This document shows, in pieces, positions 53,996 through 63,235 of a DNA stretch of 64,000 nt. Made by a program: the position numbers and the translations under genes. The notes beneath the pieces are model-generated. The model was not told the origin of the DNA, made no database searches, and was given only the letters and a program-made list of their open reading frames with translations. Position 1 is the stretch's first letter. The number at the start of each line of letters is the position of its first letter. This DNA is from Aquilaria yunnanensis. Lineage: Eukaryota > Streptophyta > Magnoliopsida > Malvales > Thymelaeaceae. The DNA lies in NCBI GenBank assembly GCA_039654915.1, contig CM077596.1, positions 57,100,501-57,164,500 on the forward strand, written 5' to 3'.

Positions 53996-54352
53996 CTATT
54001 GTAGATGACCATGTTCCATAGAGGCATCGAAAAATCGAAACGGCACAGGCCCAAAGTCTGCCAGGTTCAACTTCAGCAACAAAGGCACATGATCTGAAAT
54101 ATTTCTCTTCAACGCTACCACAACTGCCTTTGGCCACCACTGAAAAAAATCGTGAGACACCAAGAACCGATCCAATTTACTCATCTTAGAAGCATCCTTT
54201 TGGAACCAGGTAAACTTCCTTCCCCCCATTTGAATCTCTTGCAACCCAGCTCCCCTAATGAAATCGTTGAAGTTTTCAGCACCTGCCGCATCAAAACCAC
54301 TTCCGTGCCTTTCTTCTCTAGACCTTACTGCATTAAAGTCTCCAAAAACCAC
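53996..54352 (-). pseudogene. LINE-3 endonuclease, C-terminal half
   Basis: Contains the FGDFNAVRSREER metal and active-site motif, the GRKFTWFQ segment, LDRFLVS and the catalytic SDHVPLLL motif. In-frame TAG codons border it at 54353-54355 and 53996-53998. Confidence 0.9.
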
Positions 54353-54769
54353 CTAAACCCCTGAGCCTCTCCCCATTATTTCTGCAATTTGTCTCCAAAC
54401 TTCCAGCTTTTCCTTACCCCCCTGAGGCCCATAGACGTTTATAAAGTTTACGAATACAGAGTTTCCGCCCCAAGTTCCAGACACACCCAGAAATCCTTCT
54501 CCAGAGAATTGATTGGTTTTATGGAACACCTTTGTATTCCAAGCACACAACAAGCCCCCTGATCTACCACAAGCATCCTTCTTGACAAAGTCAAACTCTG
54601 TCGAGTACCAGAAAGAGGCCACTTTTCTACTTGCTTCTTCCAAATCACCAGAGAACAACGTTTCCTGTAGCCCAAGAAAATCAATTTTCTCCTTAGAGCA
54701 ATGCTCCCTCAATAATCTACATTTCAGCCTCCTCCCTATTCCTCTGATATTTAACGACATAACCTTCAT
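54353..54769 (-). pseudogene. LINE-3 ORF2 start and endonuclease N-terminal half
   Basis: ORF2 begins MKVMSLNIRGIG with the catalytic Asn, then FLGLQETLFSGD with the catalytic Glu, CGRSGGLL and NVYGPQG with the catalytic Tyr, an apurinic-endonuclease-type domain. The start follows the end of ORF1 by about 50 bases. Confidence 0.9.
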
Positions 54770-54818
54770 GGATTTCTATCGCTCCCCCTACCGCACAAAC
54801 CTTTTAAAACCAACCCCA

Positions 54819-55310
54819 TTATCCCACTAGCCCCCCTCCCCTTCCTGCTACCAGCTCCTCCAGCCCACTAACATCTGCAATATTCATATTAAAACCAACT
54901 AACTCACCTACTTTCTTGACGGAATCGATCTCTCTGTCCAAGCTTTCCATTATTCCTGTAGATTTTTCACCTTTCCTGCTTCCGATCTCCAGTATCTTTG
55001 CGTTACAGCGATCTATCGCTGAATCATCTATGGATTCACCAGCAACTTCCACTTCGGCGGTTTGATCAGCTCCAGACTTGGTTTTGCCGTCCTGGATCTT
55101 CTGCGACTTGCCTCCCTGGATCTTCTTTCTTCTCGCTCCTGTAGGCGGACCACTTGCCATGACTTTCGTCGATCTCAATCCTTCTACGCCGTACCCCCCT
55201 CCCGAGTTCCGCATCACCTCTGAAACGAGCTTAGCTTTGCTTCTTCTCCTGCTCTGTTCAGTGCTCTGCGTTCTCTCCGTTTTTCGACAGCTCTCAGTAA
55301 ACGCTGGCAC
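54819..55310 (-). pseudogene. LINE-3 ORF1, C-terminal part
   Basis: 163 open codons of low-complexity basic and acidic sequence, in a different frame from the DUF4283-like part upstream. The end near GLEELVAGRGGGLVG is the likely C terminus of ORF1. Confidence 0.65.
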
Positions 55311-56217
55311 CGACCCACCTGTCCCCTTTTACCTCCTGGGCCCTGTACACCTCACTAGCCGACTTGTTTTCTTTTCTAGCCTTCACCAGCCCAGCGCTAC
55401 CCCTTGTTCTTTGGGCCTCCGAGTCTGCGTGTCCGTTTTCTCTAGCTGCCAGGCCCAGCTCTTCTGAATTTTCGGATCCACCTTCTTCTTCACGGTCAAA
55501 GGGTAGATTTACCTGTAGAACCGAGTCGCCTACAAAGCTGCTATCCTTTGGAACTTGATCCAGCCGCCAAGCTTCCAACTTTGCAGAGCCATAAGACTCG
55601 GTTTTCTCCTGGAAGACTGTGCCACCCTTACCACTTCTCGAACCGTCTTTCAACTTGTCATTTTCCTCCATACTCAACTCATCAACGTCTACATCAGTTT
55701 CTTCTTCTTCACAGCTTGCCTCGTTTGCCGACTCATCCGCCTCATCTTCAGAGACTAGTTGTGATGAAGAACTGTACCTTGGTCCGAAGTCGACTAAATG
55801 ATAAAAATCTTCATATACTCTAACATCATAAAATTGGGAGTCCACTTTAATTCTCACCACCTGCGCTATTGTTTCCATACCATGCACTAACACACAAACT
55901 TTTCCCAGACACACCTGTTCTTTCTGAATAGTTAAACTTTCCACGGAAATGATATCTCCCCAGAGACCTCCGATTGTTGCAAACACATCTTTGCACCAGG
56001 CATGCAGGGGAATTCCTTCCACATTCAACCACACAACTTTCCCCGGATGCTTAAGCTGCGAAGACCACGGAGCGGCCCACTCAAACCATTCCTCAAACCA
56101 GTCTGCTCCGTCTTCCAGAGTTCTGTCCACCGCTTCTTTTGAACAACATTCAATTAGGACTCTTTTACCTCCCACATATTTGACTTTGCAGTTACCGAAA
56201 CCTTCTAATTCCAACAA
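55294..56217 (-). pseudogene. LINE-3 ORF1, DUF4283-like domain
   Basis: 307 open codons starting MLELEGFGNCKVKYVGGKRV. The segment WFEWAAPWSSQL and WLNVEGIPLHAWCKDVFATI is the usual DUF4283-type signature in plant LINE ORF1 proteins, which package element RNA. It is followed by a long acidic linker with SEDEADESANEASCEEEETD. It is out of frame with the upstream RRM. Confidence 0.85.
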
Positions 56218-56379
56218 ATATTGAAGCTATCTTATGGATTCAAACTGTTTTACTTCACCGACTACGCACTGATGTAGCCACATCAGTTCTTCTGTTCTTG
56301 GTTTTACCTCTATCCCCTTCCAATCCGTCTGGTCTGAGTGCCCCGTCTTGCCTTTTGAACCATCTCCACATTTCGAATT

Positions 56380-56871
56380 CTATTCTTCGTCTCTTTGCTT
56401 TGCGTTACCTCCGACAACCTCTGCGTATTTTCTTCCATCTCTCCAAGCTCTGGACCGATCCGTCTGCTTTGCCTGCCTTCTTGTGCCACCCTTAAGCTCC
56501 CACTGAGTAGCCTGTTTTCTAAACCTTGTGACATTAACTCGTAATTTGAACGACCCAATCCAAATACTATTCAGGTCATTTTCCAAGGTTTCCTTGCTTT
56601 TCCCGTTCTTGAATCTGACGAAACCGAATTTGCGCCCTGCTTTTGTTCTCTTCTTGGCAACAAACACATCCATCACCGCTCCGTATCTTTGGAACACCGG
56701 CCAAAGGTTACTCCTGTCCCAGTCATCCGGAAAGTTCTCAAAGAAGAACGACGTGGACACCCGGTCCATGACCCTGCTAAAATCCTGTCTGGAATTTCTT
56801 CCCCTGAACCAATTCCCTCTATCGAAGCTCCTCTCTCGGTTTTGCTCTCTCCTCACCCCTCTCTCGCTCAT
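56380..56871 (-). pseudogene. LINE-3 ORF1 start with RNA recognition motif
   Basis: Begins MSERGVRREQNRERSFDRGN, an Arg-rich tail. An RRM follows at about residues 37-115, with RNP2-like SFFFENFP and RNP1-like RKFGFVRF, and a second strand FKLRVNVTRF. RRM-bearing ORF1 is characteristic of one branch of plant L1 elements and provides nucleic-acid binding. A frameshift separates it from the following domain. Confidence 0.9.
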
Positions 56872-56907
56872 CCTCTGGTATAATACTAACAGTTAGCTAG
56901 TCATACG

Positions 56908-57344
56908 TAATCCAAATTAGACAACCATATAATTTTATCTATGATTAAAACGAATACATTTCAGAAGGGCAAATGGCTTCAGGATAAATAGGCACCAACT
57001 TTCCATAAATTGTTACTCATGTTGCTTAATTATACCGAATTAAATTATCAATTGTTGTATCACTTGTTTTAGAACTATTATTGCGTTGCATATCATTTAA
57101 CCATAAAGATAAACGCATGACCAAATTATTCTTGCTCCTTCTTTATTATGCTCATGGTATTCGTCACTACCAGTTTCACAATGACCATGATTCATCTTAT
57201 CCTAATTGTTGAAGTCAGTGTCACATGTATTCTAATGACAATCCTTGGTTGCTCATGACAAAATTTCTCCAAATTCAAAATTATTTATACCATTCAATGT
57301 GTCTCATTATCCTCTACTACTCATCATTTGATAGTGAATCATTA
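56908..57344. other. Spacer after LINE-3
   Basis: Apart from a CATGTTGCTTAATTATACC phrase resembling the arms of the foldback at 42193-44160, nothing was recognised. Confidence 0.4.
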
Positions 57345-57880
57345 TATTAAACTGGGTTGTTATTATATGAAATTGAGTTATATTGTAAAAATTAAGGTTT
57401 TATTGTATGAAACCTTGTTTTTGTTGTATGAAAATGAGATGTTGATGTATGGAACTAGGTTCCCGTTATAGAAAATTGAGATGTTAATATATGAAATTGA
57501 ATTTCTATTTTATAAAACTAGGTTTCTATTGTATAAAACTAAATTCCTATTGTATGAATGTGAAGTTTCTATAGTACTCAATTGAGATGTTGATGTACGA
57601 ATTTGAAATGATCATTACAAAAATTGGGTTCCATATTGTATGAAATTAAACATTTCTTAAATTGTCGTACAGAAACTCTCCTAATACGATTATTTGTAAA
57701 AAGATAATGATAACTCTTTTATAATTACCAATATAGAGTTCCTATTATACAAAATTCACATATTTATTTACTAAAAGGGGTTTTTAATGTATAAAATTGA
57801 GACGCTGATGTACAACATTGAAATGTTAATGTACGTATGAAATTGAGTTCTTATTATACTAAACTAGGTTCTCATTGTAT
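57345..57880. repeat. Degenerate minisatellite, about 25 bp unit
   Basis: Repeated variants of ATTGTATGAAATTGAG, GTTCCTATTGTATGAAACTA and GAGATGTTGATGTATG over about 530 bases. The unit resembles, but is not the same as, the GGTATGAGATTCAGGTT unit at 29.1-31.6 kb. Confidence 0.7.
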
Positions 57881-58586
57881 CATGAAAATAATCCTTTCAT
57901 AGAGAGTCCAACTAAAAAAATATCCCTACACAATCATTAGAGAAAATAAATTGATGAATAATTTTTTATAATTATCATATTTATCATTTTTCAAATTCCT
58001 TCTTGTTTTGTTTGTTGTTGCTGCATACGAATTGGCTTTGTTTTGTTTCTTTGCAGCAACATAAATTAAAAAAAAAAAATCTTGTTCGGTCTTGTTTTTA
58101 CGTGAACAGTAAGTAGAAGCGGACAAATCCAAATCACACTTGAACTGTTATTCACGTCATTCTTGCTGCTTGCTTTTTGTTTCTTGCGTCCTAAGTAATC
58201 CAAAATATTGTCTCATACTACGTATCCTTTGTGTTGTATGCTTCTTTTTTTCAATAAATTCTGATTCTCTAAAGATTCTTGTTTCCAGCTACCTTTATCC
58301 CACTTGTCCCTATTCTTAGTTCGGTGTTTCTTTGGTCTTTAAAAAAAATTTATATTATTTTTACGTTTATCCTTCATTTCTTGTGCATGAATAAAAAAAT
58401 ATGAAAAAATGAATACAAAAAGATAGTTTAAATGGTAATATGGTAAAGTAATTTAATAAATATGAAAATATTGCAAAGAATAGCCCAAAACAAAATATAT
58501 TACAAATAGATCAGGAAGAAATGAGTCATAATTATTGTATCACACCCACAGCATAGAATGTAATATTTCTAAAACAAGGATTTTAG
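57881..58586. other. AT-rich spacer
   Basis: No gene recognised. The minus-strand frame at 57926-58132 has low-complexity composition. Confidence 0.5.
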
Positions 58587-58672
58587 CACGTTTGACAAAA
58601 TATTTTTTTTTTTGTTAGGGTTAATTACATTTACTCTTGAAAATTAGTGAAATCACATTTATCATTGATATG
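58587..58672. repeat. Dispersed 90-bp repeat, copy 2
   Basis: Same sequence and orientation as 27227-27320 with minor differences. The flanking sequences differ. Confidence 0.65.
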
Positions 58673-59788
58673 ATCCTAAAGAGCACCCTTATGGACACCA
58701 TTGAGAGTCTCGTGGAGGATGCAAAGGAGTTTAAGTGAGAAGCCATCAAGATAATAATTTAAGTTTAAAAGATGATTCCTAGAGTTTTAAAAGATGTTAT
58801 ACCAAAATAAATGAGGTGCTCAAGGCACCAAGTGGCACAACCTTTGGCCGGCCCTTGCACAAGCCTCCATGGGGCACCCGAGAGCCTCCTATGGTGCGAA
58901 CTCATGCTACATGGAGCCATGGCAGAACCAAAGAAATTCTTTTGAGCCAACATACATATCTCCTGCCAAGGCTACCATATTCAGGTTTTCTTGTGCAAAA
59001 CTGGAGCGACAGGTTTTCTCGTGCAAAACGTTTTCCACACTTTATTAGTTACTTCCTAGATGCGTGCAGCACAAGATATATATACAAAGGAATTACCCCA
59101 GCAGCAAGCACACCCATGGGACATGTATTGGAGCCTTTTATGCACATTCTAGGGGTTCAGTATCTAGTTCGACTAGGATTCTTTTATTTTGCTAGACAAT
59201 AGCACTATTTCCTTTTTCTTTTTAGGTTTTACACTTGTCCTAGCTTTCCTAAGCATTTTAGCGTGACATTCGTAGGAATTCTACGTATCTTGCATATTAG
59301 GATTCCCAGTGCAACTAAAACTTAGGGTTTTTTTTTCTTCTTTCTTATGCGTACATGATGCCTTCGTATGAATAAAGGACGACACATCTTCTCCCGTTGT
59401 AAACAGCAGCAAATTATCTTTATTTCTAATGGAAAAACAATTCCTCTTGAGTTCTTAGGAACTTCTATCTTGAATAAACTTCTCTATCCTAAATGAAACT
59501 AAGATAGATTTTTTAACATAATTTTTCTTTTATTCTTTTCGATACTTATTCTTTTCAATTTCTGTTCTCCTATTCTTTTCATATTTCTCATTCTTTTCCA
59601 TCGTATTTCTGCTTCTATTCTCAATTCTTGGTCTAGCATTGCTTAGTTTGATTCGGTTCATTGGAGCTTGCAAAGATCTTGTAGTGAGGATCATATCAAT
59701 CCTTGAGACTTCAAAAAATATATTTATCCCCTATGTAGCTGTTTTTGTTACGAAATTGCTAGATGATAAGAATTAAAGATTGTTTCAC
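58673..59788 (+). mobile_element. Possible LTR or retroelement scrap
   Basis: A TATA-like GATATATATACAA (59075-59085) is followed about 300 bases later by AATAAA (59371), a spacing usual for an LTR promoter and polyadenylation signal. The stretch 58820-58960 is GC-rich with a 128-codon chance frame. No paired LTR, PBS or target duplication was found, so this is a weak call. Confidence 0.3.
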
Positions 59789-59905
59789 TTATTTCATCCG
59801 TCGTCGATCGAGATAAGTCCTCTTACCTGGATTGTTAATCAGATTTGCTTTTTTCAGTTTAGAAACAACATTATCACCTTCACTAGCCTTTTCAGTGTGC
59901 AGTAC
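59789..59905 (-). pseudogene. CLPR4: ClpR exon d, C-terminal
   Basis: After the acceptor CTTCCTGCAG it reads VLHTEKASEGDNVVSKLKKA, NLINNPGKRT and more, to the TAA at 59789-59791. Family members normally stop soon after L-K-K-A-x-L-I. Confidence 0.8.
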
Positions 59906-59999
59906 CTGCAGGAAGTTAAAACAAAATCTTGCACAATGTTAACAACAACAAAACAGCCAATTGACGCAGTCTATCAGTGATTGGTTTCATTGAAAGGAC

Positions 60000-60104
60000 C
60001 TTATCATATTCAACTGCATCTTCAGGAGTGAAGTATTTTGGGCGGCGTATGTCAGCCTCAATCTTCTCAGGTGATTGGCCCGTATTCTTTGCTAACAGTT
60101 TAAC
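60000..60104 (-). pseudogene. CLPR4: ClpR exon c
   Basis: 35 codons after the acceptor TTTTCAAAG: VKLLAKNTGQSPEKIEADIR, then RPKYFTPEDAVEYDK. Three residues before DK (GII in relatives) are missing. Confidence 0.9.
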
Positions 60105-60687
60105 CTTTGAAAAGAAAATTCAAAATTAGTACACCGTTTCTATTTTTGTTTAATACAAAATTAACATCACAATATTCTGCCACAAATAGATACATACCAA
60201 ACTAGCAGTTGGTGTTATGTGGACAGGACCTGAGTTTTTTTACAAATAAACGACGGGAAAGGACTGCCAACCTCTCAATGTCAATTTACGAATCCTGGGT
60301 AACTACCGGTTTTGGTGATTTGACCTTTACATTGTGTTGGCATATCAAATTTCAAGAAGGTAGGAACTACTGTGTCAAAGGTTCTTTTTTCCTTTTCCAG
60401 TTTAACTTTTATGCTTGTACTGGTCTCTCACTTGTAACTTGTCAGTAATCAGAAATAAGGTAACAAGAAGTCCTTTTTTTTTTTGGGTGCTCACTTATCA
60501 TTGCGTTGTTCTTTCAGTTAGCCCAATCATCCAAATGTTCAACAGAAGGTTAAAGAATAAGGGCAGATTATCAAAGGTCAATAATAATTCTAACCAATTT
60601 ATGTGGCTTAAGGTGGCTTCACAACATTCAAATGTAACACAACTAGATTCGCATATCAGACGACTATACTTGGCAAACAAACCTTAC

Positions 60688-60765
60688 CAACACTTCCTTC
60701 AAACTCTTTACTTCCCTTCTGTGGATGTCAACATCTGTTGCCTGACCTTGTAGCCTTGCCATGGG
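60688..60765 (-). pseudogene. CLPR4: ClpR exon b
   Basis: 26 open codons, PMARLQGQATDVDIHRREVK and SLKEVL, then the donor GTAAGG. The base before the exon reads AAAT where AG is expected, so normal splicing to this exon is lost. Confidence 0.85.
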
Positions 60766-60866
60766 ATTTAAAACAGTAACAAACATTACTACTCCATATC
60801 ACATTTGGTGCTTGATTTTTGAAAATTTCAAATACTAATAGAAAATGATTTTGCTCAAGAGCAAAC

Positions 60867-60993
60867 CTGTCTTAGCATTATTGAAGTTGAGGGCAAAGCA
60901 GAACGATTCCCTGGGGCCCCAGCAGCTAAAAGAAATGCTGCTTCTCCCCAGGCATTGCCAACACAAAGGGTAAATATAGGTGACTTACACATT
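60867..60993 (-). pseudogene. CLPR4: ClpR exon a
   Basis: Acceptor TTTACAG. It then encodes KSPIFTLCVGNAWGEAAFLL and AAGAPGNRSALPSTSIMLRQ, the region where ClpP has its catalytic Ser. ClpR lacks that Ser, consistent with a ClpR identity. The donor is GTTTGC. Confidence 0.85.
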
Positions 60994-61452
60994 CTGTAAA
61001 TTAATGAGAATCTGGTAAATTTAATATGATTTGGAAAGCCAATATAAGCAGTGTAAATAAACAAAAAAAAAATAAACTGAATGCATTCATGAATTTTTTC
61101 CAATATCATTATGTCCTTTAGAAGACTTTTTAGATAATAGCCTTGCCAACTTGGTCATACGTTAAGATGGAGAATTACTGGAGATCCTTCAATGGGTTCA
61201 AAGTTGAAGCAGAATTCAAGGAAATTCGTAGTATCCCCTTCCTTTTTAATGGCCGACTGTTTGTAGAGCTCTTCCAGAGCCGTTCTGTATACAATTCTTT
61301 GTACGCTGGCTGCATGCCCTTATGGTTTCCAGATGTGATATCTATTAAAACTGTCATATAAATGCTTCAGAACTGGAGGGGAAAAGGGTGAGCTCTCGGT
61401 ACATACACTTGAAGCTCATTCCTGCATTCATGCATATTCACCAGTTGCTGTC
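60994..61452. other. Upstream of the ClpR fragment
   Basis: Overlapping chance frames occur on both strands (61143-61361 plus, 61175-61357 minus). The expected ClpR exons for the N-terminal half are absent, so the homology ends near 61000. Confidence 0.4.
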
Positions 61453-61824
61453 ATGGCGAAGAGTAAGAAAGTTGTCAAAAAAACTCAGATTAAGAGTGTA
61501 AGAGCCAAAGCCATCTTTGAAGTCTCCAAACGTAAACCAAAAATCCTCTTCAATCTCAAGAAGCATTTTTTTCGGAAAGTTATCTTGCAAAATTTAATGT
61601 TTCTGCCTTGGATGAGGCTTCCTCAGTCCAAACGAATGGTAAATAACTGAATCAAAAAGTGTGAAGAACGGGTCTGCTGGATTGAGGTGGGATGAGCATG
61701 AAAATGAGGATCCTGGGAAGGGTTCTAATGACCATTTTCCTACTCAGGGTAAAAGACAGAACTGGAGAGATCTGTTTCTCAAGGAAAAAGGTCCTGCTCT
61801 GGATGAGAAACTGGAGTATGATAT
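61453..61824 (+). pseudogene. Basic ORF, possibly LINE ORF1-like, split by a copia element
   Basis: A Lys-rich start MAKSKKVVKKTQIKSVRAKA, then after a frame change KRQNWRDLFLKEKGPALDEK. The N-W-R-D-L-F segment resembles the entry of plant LINE ORF1 proteins. The frame at 61820 (LEYDI) continues exactly across the copia insertion at 63236 (VVTKM), so 61453-61824 and 63236-63420 were once contiguous. Family assignment is weak. Confidence 0.35.
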
Positions 61825-61832
61825 TGTTGGGC

Positions 61833-62139
61833 AACTTTTGTGAAAAGATTATACACTAAATTTTGAAGATGATGCATGTATTATTAAAATATTAAAAGAT
61901 GCTTGGGAAATATTAAAAAAGCAATTCAGTGGTCAAGCAAAAGTTATTTCCATAAAATTTCAAAATTTATGGAGGGACTTTGATAATCTTTTTATGAAAG
62001 ATGCAGAGAGTATTAAAAAATTTTCTTCAAGGGCAACATAAATAATAAACCAAATCAAGAACTTAGGTGACAATATTAAAAACGGAAAGATTAATGAGAA
62101 AATTTTGTGGAGTCTGCCAGCAAAATTTGAACATGATTT
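61833..62139 (+). pseudogene. Inverted gag (UBN2) segment inside the copia 3' LTR
   Basis: The plus-strand frame reads DAWEILKKQFSGQAKVISIK, then FQNLWRDFDNLFMKDAESIK, a TAA, IINQIKNLGDNI and LWSLPAKFEHD. This is the UBN2 domain of copia gag and is opposite in orientation to the element. Its end overlaps the LTR phrase TTTGAACATGATTT (62126-62139, also 63042-63055), suggesting a template switch at microhomology. Confidence 0.85.
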
Positions 62140-62319
62140 CCTAAAAGCTAAGAAAAGGCTTTGTAATTCCCACTGCAATTTTCGTTTACAGCTGCAACAA
62201 GTAATGGACAGCTGGGTATATCTTCATTAAATGGCTGAATTTTACAGCTGCAGTATTGTCATCTCCTTGCATGCTTTCTCATTGTAAAATAAAAAAATTA
62301 CAAATTATACTTTTCAACA

Positions 62320-62329
62320 CCCCCTCTTA
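62320..62329 (-). promoter_or_regulatory. Copia polypurine tract
   Basis: The minus strand reads AAGAGGGGG immediately before the 3' LTR start TGTTGAAAAG. Confidence 0.8.
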
Positions 62330-62508
62330 ATTTGTAATTTTTGCTTCTTCTTAAAACTTCAATAGTTTTTCTCTTGTGACGGTCTTTGTAAAGATATCCG
62401 CTAGTTGATCTTTTGGCACCCATGATGCGTGGAAAAATTGTTTTAATTACTCAATCATTGTTGGATATTGAGTAAGGCTTTTGCATCCCTTTGCTTGTTT
62501 TGCTTGTA
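62330..62508. other. Copia internal remainder
   Basis: Noncoding sequence between the gag fragment and the purine tract, including TTCTTGTGACGGTCTTTGTA-like wording. It is the deletion scar region of the element. Confidence 0.5.
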
Positions 62509-62709
62509 CTACCTTTTCTGTGCTTCGATCCAACTAGTATATGCTTTTGAACTAGTTGGTTCGTTGAAGCCAAATTCTACCAACTCCCATAAATTTTGGG
62601 AGATGAATAATATCTTCATCTGGATGCTCCAAAATTCATAGTTCTCACCATTAAATATGGGAACAAGAGATTGTAAATAGTTCAACATGGCTTCGCCGCT
62701 TGCGGCCAT
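62509..62709 (-). pseudogene. Copia gag N-terminal segment
   Basis: 66 codons beginning MAASGEAMLNYLQSLVPIFN, then GENYEFWSIQMKILFISQNL. This is the DUF4219-like N terminus of Ty1/copia gag. It stops in frame (TAG) soon after the WIEAQKR segment. The rest of the polyprotein is missing. Confidence 0.85.
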
Positions 62710-62722
62710 TTCTTTAACCTAT

Positions 62723-62734
62723 GCTCTGATACCA
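62723..62734 (-). promoter_or_regulatory. Copia primer binding site
   Basis: The minus strand reads TGGTATCAGAGC, 4 nt inside the LTR, for initiator tRNA-Met. Confidence 0.9.
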
Positions 62735-62738
62735 AATT

Positions 62739-63235
62739 TGTTGGGTGCTAAATAATTATTTGAGGAATTTATGGAGCAAAGCAGAGAGAGTTCGGGCAGA
62801 GAAGAACAGATAGAGAATTTAGGCTAAATAAAAAATGGAAGAGAAAGAAGAGAATTTTTATTCATGGAGACATAACTTTCGATACAATACACCATGGATT
62901 GATTGGCTTTATATAATCCTATTTAGCCGACTTAACAAATTAAAATAAGAGATTTCTAAGCAAAATTGATAACTTATGCCACAATTTTTGACTTCTAAAC
63001 AACTAAGATTACAGCTGTAAAAAAAATGGGCTTTGTGGTGCTTTGAACATGATTTCTTTACGGCTAAGAAAAGGCTTTGTAATTCCCACCGCCATTTTCG
63101 TTTACAGCTGCAACAAGTAATGGACAGCTGGGTATATCTTCCTTAAATGGCTGAATTTTACAGCTGCAGTATTGTCACCTCCTTGCATGCTTTCTCAATG
63201 TAAAATAAAAAAATTACAAATTCTACTTTTCAACA
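62739..63235 (-). repeat. Copia 5' LTR, 497 bp
   Basis: On the minus strand it starts TGTTGAAAAG and ends CCCAACA, with a TATA-like GATTATATAAAGCC near 62915. Its first 190 bases match 62319-62126. Confidence 0.88.

Larger units (their letters stand above)
50936..56894 (-). mobile_element. LINE-3, end-to-end L1-type retrotransposon, 6 kb, inactivated
   Basis: Flanked by 13-bp duplications AGCTAGTCATACG (50923-50935 and 56895-56907). On the minus strand it starts 23 nt before the ORF1 ATG (56871) and ends in a poly(A) of about 12 bases at 50936. The order is an ORF1 with RRM and DUF4283-like domain, endonuclease, reverse transcriptase, and a zinc-binding C terminus. In-frame stops and frameshifts in both ORFs show that it is dead, but sequence quality is good enough to follow every domain. 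Length and ends suggest a nearly complete insertion. Confidence 0.95.
59789..60993 (-). pseudogene. CLPR4: 3' exons of a plastid ClpR gene (CLPR4-like)
   Basis: Four consecutive exons of a ClpR subunit (non-catalytic ClpP-like ring protein of the chloroplast Clp protease) lie in correct order on the minus strand: 60993-60867, 60765-60688, 60104-60000 and 59905-59789. Together they cover the second half of the protein to a TAA. Splice donors are kept (GTTTGC, GTAAGG, GTCCTT), and acceptors before exons a, c and d are good. Before exon b the expected AG is missing. Relative to the family, the GII of V-E-Y-G-I-I-D-K is deleted in frame and the C terminus is extended by about 15 residues. The 5' exons with the transit peptide are not found upstream, so the locus is a truncated copy. 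CLPR4 is the best match from memory; another ClpR is possible. Confidence 0.8.
61825..63235 (-). mobile_element. Short copia element with inverted gag inside its 3' LTR
   Basis: Bounded by GATAT duplications (61820-61824 and 63236-63240), with ends TGTTGGG and CAACA. In minus orientation the order is 5' LTR (63235-62739), initiator tRNA-Met PBS (62734-62723), gag start (62709-62509), purine tract (62329-62320), and a 495-bp 3' LTR (62319-61825). Only the U3-side 190 bp of the 3' LTR match the 5' LTR. The rest is a plus-strand gag (UBN2) segment, ended by the normal LTR terminus. It has no protease, integrase or RT. Confidence 0.88.
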
